Position numbers and translations under genes: made by a program
Notes under the pieces: generated by a model
The model's input: the letters and a program-made list of their open reading frames with translations, nothing else
What the model was told of the DNA's origin: nothing
Database searches by the model: none
Shown: piece after piece, positions 58,921 through 64,000 of the stretch
Layout: every line of letters starts with the position of its first letter
How positions within the stretch are numbered: the stretch's first letter is position 1
Assembly: GCA_963822145.1 (NCBI GenBank)
Contig: CAWGGG010000001.1
Span: forward strand, 806,001 to 870,000
Origin: UBA5072 sp963822145
GTDB lineage: Bacteria > Bacteroidota > Bacteroidia > Bacteroidales > UBA10428
Direction of reading: 5' to 3'
Length of the DNA: 64,000 nucleotides

Positions 58921-61269
58921 ATGAAAACACCCTACAGAAATCTTTTGCTGCTGCTCATGGCCTGCCTGCCATTGACAGCTTTCACCCAGAATGCCAAGAA
59001 CTTCTATAAAACAGGTTTGACTTTTGTTGAGGCGGGTAACCACAAAGACGCCATCGATCAGTTTACCAAAGCCCTGGATATTGATCCTGAGTTTGTGCAG
59101 GCCTATGTGGAAAGAGCCAGATCATACGAGGCAACCGGTGACCTGCAGCATGCCGCAGATGATCTGAAAAGGGCGCTGGTCTTTGAACAGAAAGAAGCGG
59201 AACTGTATTTTGATGCCGCACGGGTGAATTACGGCCTGGGCAACTATATGGAAGCCCAGGTGCTGATAACCCAGAGTACCGAACTCGACAGGAAATCGGA
59301 AACTTCCTGGAGGCTGTTTGCACGCATCCAGCTGGCGCGTGAAGATTATACCAACGCTCTCGTTTCCATCAACAAGGCCCTGGAGCTCAAAGACAATGCA
59401 GAGAATTACTTCTGCCGCGGACAGGTATCCGAAAAAATGAAGAATTTCAACCAGGCCGAGGCTGATTTTAACAAGGCCCTGGCAAAAAACACGCAATATA
59501 CAGAGGCCTACCTGGCTCTGGCCGCCCTCAAGCTTCAGCTAAACAAGCCGGAAGCCGCCATGGAAACCTGCAACTCCCTGCTGACCCTGGAGCCCGGCAA
59601 CAAAGATGCTCTCCTGATCCGAAGCCGCATCTACGCCAAACTCACTGAGTATCCCAAAGCCATTGACGATCTGTCAAAGATCCTTTACAGCAACCCCGAC
59701 GACAAGGACATGTACCTGTTGCGTGGAACCTATTACCAGGAGTTTACCCAGCACCAGAATGCCATCAATGATTTTTCACGGGCGCTGCTGATCGATCCCA
59801 AATTTGCCGAAGCAAGTTATAAACGGGCATATTCCTATGAACAGGTCGGAGATTTCAAATCAGCCATACGCGACTATGAAATGCTGGCTGCCCTGTCGGC
59901 AAACGACCTGGTAGCCCAGCAGCACCTGCTGGACGCCAAAAAAAGACTCTTTGAACTGAACCGGGAAAGCAACCCCCCGAGGATCAATCTTATGGATCCG
60001 CAGGTGTTCAGCGATTCAGTGCTGAAGGTTGCCAGAAACAAGAACACCCTGGCCCTGCGGGGAAAAATAGCAGATGCCAGCGAGATCAGGGAAGTAAGCA
60101 TAAACAAAAAGCCGGCCACCTTCTTTAAAAGTGGCGACGGGTACGAGTTTTCAGCCGACGTTGACCTTTCGGCCACAGATTTTGTGACGGTATCGGTTAA
60201 GGATGTCTATGATAATACCGCATCCGGCCTTTATGCTGTGGAACGGACCGAGATCGACCCTCCCAGCGTTACCATACTTGCTCCCTATGCCTCGGATAAC
60301 GGAGAGATCTACCTGGACACCGACAATTCCAGTCTTTATATCGAAGGCAGTATCACCGATGAAAGCAATATCCGGTCGATTCTTATCGACGGTGTTGCGG
60401 CCAGCTTCACCCTCGACGAGCTGAATCCCAGGTTTTATGCCACGATCAATGTGGCCAACAAAAACAAGTTCAGCGTTACCGCGTTGGACAACTATGGCAA
60501 CGACACCACCCTCACCTTTATGCTGAACCGTGAGGGGGTTTCCCTGCTCGATGCCAATCCCATGGGCCGTACCTGGGTGGTTTTCATCGAGAATTCCAAT
60601 TACGAGACTTTCCCCAGTCTGGATGGCCCCGCCAAAGATGTATCGCTCATGCGTTCAGCCCTGGCCCGGTATGATATTCAAAAGCTGATCCACAAGCAGG
60701 ACATGACCAAGAAGGAAATGGAAAAGTTCTTTTCGATCGAGCTCAGGGACCTCCTGCGGAGTAACAAGGTCAATGCTTTGCTGATCTGGTACGCGGGGCA
60801 CGGGAAATTCATCAATGAAACCGGTTACTGGATCCCCGTGGATGCCAAGCGCGACGATGAATTCACCTATTACAACCTGAATGCCCTCAGGGCTTCACTG
60901 CAATCCTATGCCGGATACATTACGCACAACCTGGTTATAACTGACGCCTGCGAATCAGGGCCCACCTTTTACCAGGCCATGCGCGATGTTCCCAGGGAAA
61001 GGAACTGCAACGACTGGGAAGCAGTGAAATTCAAATCCTCCCAGGTATTCTCATCTGCCGGTTATGAACTCGCAGTGGACAATTCGCAATTCACGAAAAC
61101 CTTTGCCAATACTCTGGCAAACAATCCCGATGCCTGCCTTCCGATCGAAACCATAGTGAATAAGGTAACCGTGGCAGTAAGCCAGAGCAACCAGCAGAAA
61201 CCCAAATTCGGCAAGATCACCGGACTCCAGGATGAAGACGGCACCTTCTTTTTCATGTCGAAAAAGTAG
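58921..61269 (+). CDS. secreted TPR protein with caspase-like peptidase domain
   Basis: A 782-residue protein; ATG 58921 (MKTPYRNLLLLLMACLPLTA) starts a signal peptide, with cleavage after FTQ. Residues about 25-345 are tandem tetratricopeptide repeats (for example AIDQFTKALDIDPEFVQAYV). A middle part of two beta-sandwich-like blocks follows (about 360-560). The C-terminal 210 residues are caspase-like: LLIWYAGHGKFINETGYWIP (catalytic His) and LVITDACESGPTF (catalytic Cys). Such proteins are secreted clan-CD peptidases. It is 2 bp upstream of the propeller-SpoIIE gene, so the two are probably co-transcribed. Confidence 0.85.
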   Translation: MKTPYRNLLLLLMACLPLTAFTQNAKNFYKTGLTFVEAGNHKDAIDQFTKALDIDPEFVQAYVERARSYEATGDLQHAADDLKRALVFEQKEAELYFDAARVNYGLGNYMEAQVLITQSTELDRKSETSWRLFARIQLAREDYTNALVSINKALELKDNAENYFCRGQVSEKMKNFNQAEADFNKALAKNTQYTEAYLALAALKLQLNKPEAAMETCNSLLTLEPGNKDALLIRSRIYAKLTEYPKAIDDLSKILYSNPDDKDMYLLRGTYYQEFTQHQNAINDFSRALLIDPKFAEASYKRAYSYEQVGDFKSAIRDYEMLAALSANDLVAQQHLLDAKKRLFELNRESNPPRINLMDPQVFSDSVLKVARNKNTLALRGKIADASEIREVSINKKPATFFKSGDGYEFSADVDLSATDFVTVSVKDVYDNTASGLYAVERTEIDPPSVTILAPYASDNGEIYLDTDNSSLYIEGSITDESNIRSILIDGVAASFTLDELNPRFYATINVANKNKFSVTALDNYGNDTTLTFMLNREGVSLLDANPMGRTWVVFIENSNYETFPSLDGPAKDVSLMRSALARYDIQKLIHKQDMTKKEMEKFFSIELRDLLRSNKVNALLIWYAGHGKFINETGYWIPVDAKRDDEFTYYNLNALRASLQSYAGYITHNLVITDACESGPTFYQAMRDVPRERNCNDWEAVKFKSSQVFSSAGYELAVDNSQFTKTFANTLANNPDACLPIETIVNKVTVAVSQSNQQKPKFGKITGLQDEDGTFFFMSKK

Positions 61270-61271
61270 TC

Positions 61272-64000
61272 ATGCACACCGGCAAATCCTGTCCATATGC
61301 CCTTGTGCTTTGTGCCATCGTGATCCTGGGGATTGCCGGCACCTCAACCCTTCGTGCCCAAACGTATTTTTTCGATAATTACAGCACCCCCGAGGGATTT
61401 GAGTCGAAGGTATATTCCATTGTACAGGACAGCCAGCATTATGTTTGGCTGGGCACGCAAACCGGCGTTTCGAGATTCGACGGCAACACCTTCACCCCCT
61501 ATTCCGTCGAAAACGGACTGGCCCAGGGAGGTGTACGCGTGCTTTTCCTGGATCATGACGGTATGGTATGGATGGGTCATGAAGGTGGCGGAATCACACG
61601 CTATACCGGAAAAATCTTTGAAAAGGTCCTGGTGACCGATACTTTGCTCCGGTCGAATATTACGTCCATCTCCCAGGACCAGGACAACCAGATCTGGATC
61701 ACCACAGAGCTTAACGGGGCGCTCAGGATCAAAAACCCCCGTGAACCTGCCGCATTGCTCGAATACGAGCATTACCTGAAAGGGAAAAGTCTCGGTGATA
61801 TGGTGTTCAACAGTCTCGTTACCGCAGACGGCACGGTTTTCTTCATCACCAATGTGGGAATAAAAACCTACAACAAGGCCGGCAATTCCTTCGAAAGTTT
61901 TACCCCCGACGGGATGTTCACCTTTTTCAGTACCACCGTCATGTATGAGGACCGGCAAGGCAACCTCTGGTTTGGGACACATAATGGCGGCCTTTCCAAA
62001 CTCAATCCAAAAACCAAAAAATTTGAATTCCTGGATACCCGGAACAGCCTGGCTTCCAACTGGATCACTTCCATAGCCGAGGACCGCCATGGGAACCTCT
62101 GGATCGGCCATTGGAAGGATGACATCAACACCGGTGGCATCAGCCGGATCGATGCTGCGGGCGGCATTCGGGTATTCAACACCACCAACGGGCTCCATGA
62201 CGACCATATCTGGTGCCTCCTCGAGGATGCGGAAGGAAATATGCTCATCGGTACTACCGAACAGGGACTTGACATCTATAAAGGTGAGGAATTCCTGAGC
62301 CTTAACACCCGGGATGGACTGCAGAACAACCAGGTATATGCGGTATTGGAAGATCCCGAGGGCCAGATATGGTTCGGCACCAACCAGGGGATCTCGGTGT
62401 ATTCCGGAGCAGGCAGGGCCTTCCGGCATTATGACCAGTCGGATTTTATCAGCAACCAGATCAGGTTCCTGAAAAAGGATCGCAACAACAACATCTGGAT
62501 CGGGACCGCCAACGAGGGGGTCCTGCTTTTCAACACGTCGCGCAGGCAGTTCATTTCGCAGCAGCAGATCAATAGCTATATTCCTTACGCCACACTTTCA
62601 AAAGGCATCACAGCCCTTGAGATCGGAAGCGAAGGACATTTGTGGATCGGGACCATCGAAGGCCTCGTGGAATACGATATTGGTCGCAACACTTACGTGG
62701 CCACCTATACACAAAGCGCAGGACTGGCGGGCAACGAAATCACTGCCCTGTATACCGATGCAAAAGGCAGTCTGTGGATCGGATCCGACAGGAAGAAAGG
62801 CCTGACCCGGTTGCAAAACGGGGTGTTTACCATAATTCCGGGAATACGTGATATTAAGCCCACCTGTATCACAGAAGACCGGGAAGGCAGCATATGGTTA
62901 GGCACCGAATCGAAAGGGGTGCTGCTCCTCGACGGAGATTCCATAAAGCACTACGGCGTTCAGGAGGGTATGCTGTCCAATCTCGTCAACCTGCTGATCT
63001 GCGACAAAAACAACAACATCTTTGCCGGCACCAACCACGGGCTGAATAAAATCGATCAGCACGGCAGTACAATACTTTCTTATACCAAAAGAACCGGATT
63101 TACCGGTATTGAAACCAAAGGGAATGCCGGGTACATCGACAGCAAGGGCTATCTCTGGCTGGGAACTGCCAACGGCGCGATCCGGTGTGATCTGAAGCTC
63201 CTGGAAGAGGAGGAGGTTCTTGTGCCGCAGGTGGCCATCAGCGAGATGCAGGTGAAAGGGCAGCCTTCGGAGATGAACAAAGGTAAGAAGCTGGCCAGTG
63301 GCGACAACGATATCACCTTCCGGTATATCAGCATCTCCCTGGCCAACCCGGAAGGGATTACCTACAAGGTAATGCTGGAAGGACTTCACGACACCTGGCT
63401 GAGCCCGAATCGTGAAAACACCATTACCTTCAACAAACTGCCACCGGGGCGGTACACCTTCCTCGTGAGATCCAGGATGGACAATGGGGAATGGTCGCCG
63501 GTTGCAGCCCGTTACAGCTTCCGGATCCTGGCGCCTTTTTACCAGAGGGGCTTTTTCATAGTCCTGGTCATTCTTGTGATCCTGACCTCCATCATTGTTT
63601 TCATCAGGGTGCGGGAAAGAAACCTGGTGCAGGAAAAGAAGATACTGGAAGAAAGGGTACACGAGCGTACCCTGGCGCTGTCGGAGGTAAACGAGCAGCT
63701 GTCCATGAGAAACAAGGACATTACCGACAGTATCACTTACGCCAAACGGATCCAGCTGGCCATCCTGCCTCCTGATATTCCGTTTGACCGGACCTTTATT
63801 CTCTATAAATCCAAGGACATTGTCAGCGGTGATTTTTACTGGATGAACACCGTCGGGGGAAGGGAGTTCCTGGCCGCTGTGGATTGCACCGGACATGGAG
63901 TGCCGGGAGCCTTTATGTCATTCATCGGTTTTACCTCACTGAACAAGATCATTATTGAACAGGGCATCTATAAACCATCGGCCATCCTCGACCGCCTCAA
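61272..64000 (+). CDS. two-component-regulator propeller sensor with SpoIIE phosphatase, 3' end outside window
   Basis: An open frame of at least 909 codons from ATG 61272. A signal peptide ends near ...TLRAQ. It has about fourteen propeller blades with GNLWFGTHNGGLSKL and GSLWIGSDRKKGLTRL motifs, then a Y_Y_Y domain near 660-760 (YTFLVRSRMDNGEWSP), a transmembrane helix (FFIVLVILVILTSIIVFI near 755-775), a coiled coil and the start of a PP2C/SpoIIE phosphatase (SKDIVSGDFYWMN; GHGVPGAFMSFIG). It probably senses an extracellular ligand and dephosphorylates a cytoplasmic protein, perhaps in the same pathway as the SiaB/SiaC-like pair, though this is speculation. Confidence 0.85.
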   Translation, partial: MHTGKSCPYALVLCAIVILGIAGTSTLRAQTYFFDNYSTPEGFESKVYSIVQDSQHYVWLGTQTGVSRFDGNTFTPYSVENGLAQGGVRVLFLDHDGMVWMGHEGGGITRYTGKIFEKVLVTDTLLRSNITSISQDQDNQIWITTELNGALRIKNPREPAALLEYEHYLKGKSLGDMVFNSLVTADGTVFFITNVGIKTYNKAGNSFESFTPDGMFTFFSTTVMYEDRQGNLWFGTHNGGLSKLNPKTKKFEFLDTRNSLASNWITSIAEDRHGNLWIGHWKDDINTGGISRIDAAGGIRVFNTTNGLHDDHIWCLLEDAEGNMLIGTTEQGLDIYKGEEFLSLNTRDGLQNNQVYAVLEDPEGQIWFGTNQGISVYSGAGRAFRHYDQSDFISNQIRFLKKDRNNNIWIGTANEGVLLFNTSRRQFISQQQINSYIPYATLSKGITALEIGSEGHLWIGTIEGLVEYDIGRNTYVATYTQSAGLAGNEITALYTDAKGSLWIGSDRKKGLTRLQNGVFTIIPGIRDIKPTCITEDREGSIWLGTESKGVLLLDGDSIKHYGVQEGMLSNLVNLLICDKNNNIFAGTNHGLNKIDQHGSTILSYTKRTGFTGIETKGNAGYIDSKGYLWLGTANGAIRCDLKLLEEEEVLVPQVAISEMQVKGQPSEMNKGKKLASGDNDITFRYISISLANPEGITYKVMLEGLHDTWLSPNRENTITFNKLPPGRYTFLVRSRMDNGEWSPVAARYSFRILAPFYQRGFFIVLVILVILTSIIVFIRVRERNLVQEKKILEERVHERTLALSEVNEQLSMRNKDITDSITYAKRIQLAILPPDIPFDRTFILYKSKDIVSGDFYWMNTVGGREFLAAVDCTGHGVPGAFMSFIGFTSLNKIIIEQGIYKPSAILDRL

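Overview
The window is from a member of the Bacteroidota, probably a non-flavobacterial free-living lineage. The grounds are secreted proteins with C-terminal type IX secretion sorting domains (34.7-40.2 kb), TAnnTTTG-type -7 promoter boxes, a methylmalonyl-CoA mutase pair, Fibrobacter-type (FISUMP) surface repeats, and a two-component-regulator propeller protein fused to SpoIIE. Placement below phylum is not possible from this sequence.

Layout. (1) 0-7.8 kb looks ancestral: a SiaA-like membrane protein and an ABCG-type exporter on the minus strand diverge from siaB- and siaC-like genes. An HTH regulator with a palindromic operator candidate diverges from an ARPP-1 family gene, and a frame-broken lipoprotein follows. 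(2) 8.0-26.2 kb is strongly AT-rich accessory DNA, almost all on the plus strand. It holds a frame-broken locus with two GHKL ATPases and a double phosphoribosyltransferase, a four-gene mini-operon with a small membrane protein, a TIR protein, an unknown gene and a PD-(D/E)XK protein. The genes from 14.7 to 19.1 kb are separated by attC-like repeats. Next comes an overlapping run of ParB-like, SNF2 helicase, DUF3883, N4/N6 methylase and PmeII-type endonuclease genes. (3) 26.2-44.75 kb is an integrated island. A 24-bp copy of the tRNA-Glu 3' end at 26223-26246 repeats the one in the intact tRNA-Glu gene at 44729-44800, and a tyrosine-recombinase remnant lies next to the tRNA. The island carries McrBC, a methylase-nuclease fusion, T9SS cargo proteins, a FISUMP protein, more attC-like repeats and several decayed fragments. 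(4) 44.8-64 kb is clean, GC-richer core: mpl, an MBL hydrolase, DUF2752/DUF4190 membrane proteins, mutB-mutA, fumC, a four-helix-bundle gene, an ArsC-like gene, prfB with its programmed frameshift, recX, prmC, ribD, a TPR-caspase protein and the start of a propeller-SpoIIE sensor.

How the genes work together. Regions 2 and 3 read as a defence island: restriction-modification, McrBC, TIR and nuclease genes, plus loci I cannot assign to a known system. The strongest candidates for something undescribed are the GHKL/PRTase locus (8.55-14.5 kb), the mini-operon at 15.06-16.37 kb and the ParB-SNF2-DUF3883 array (20.0-24.2 kb). The attC-like repeats suggest that some of the single genes moved as cassettes. 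Single-base frame breaks are frequent at 8.5-31 kb and not seen in 44.8-64 kb. Because the reading between breaks is protein-like, sequencing or assembly error must be excluded before calling these genes dead; they are listed as pseudogenes only in the sense of frame-broken.
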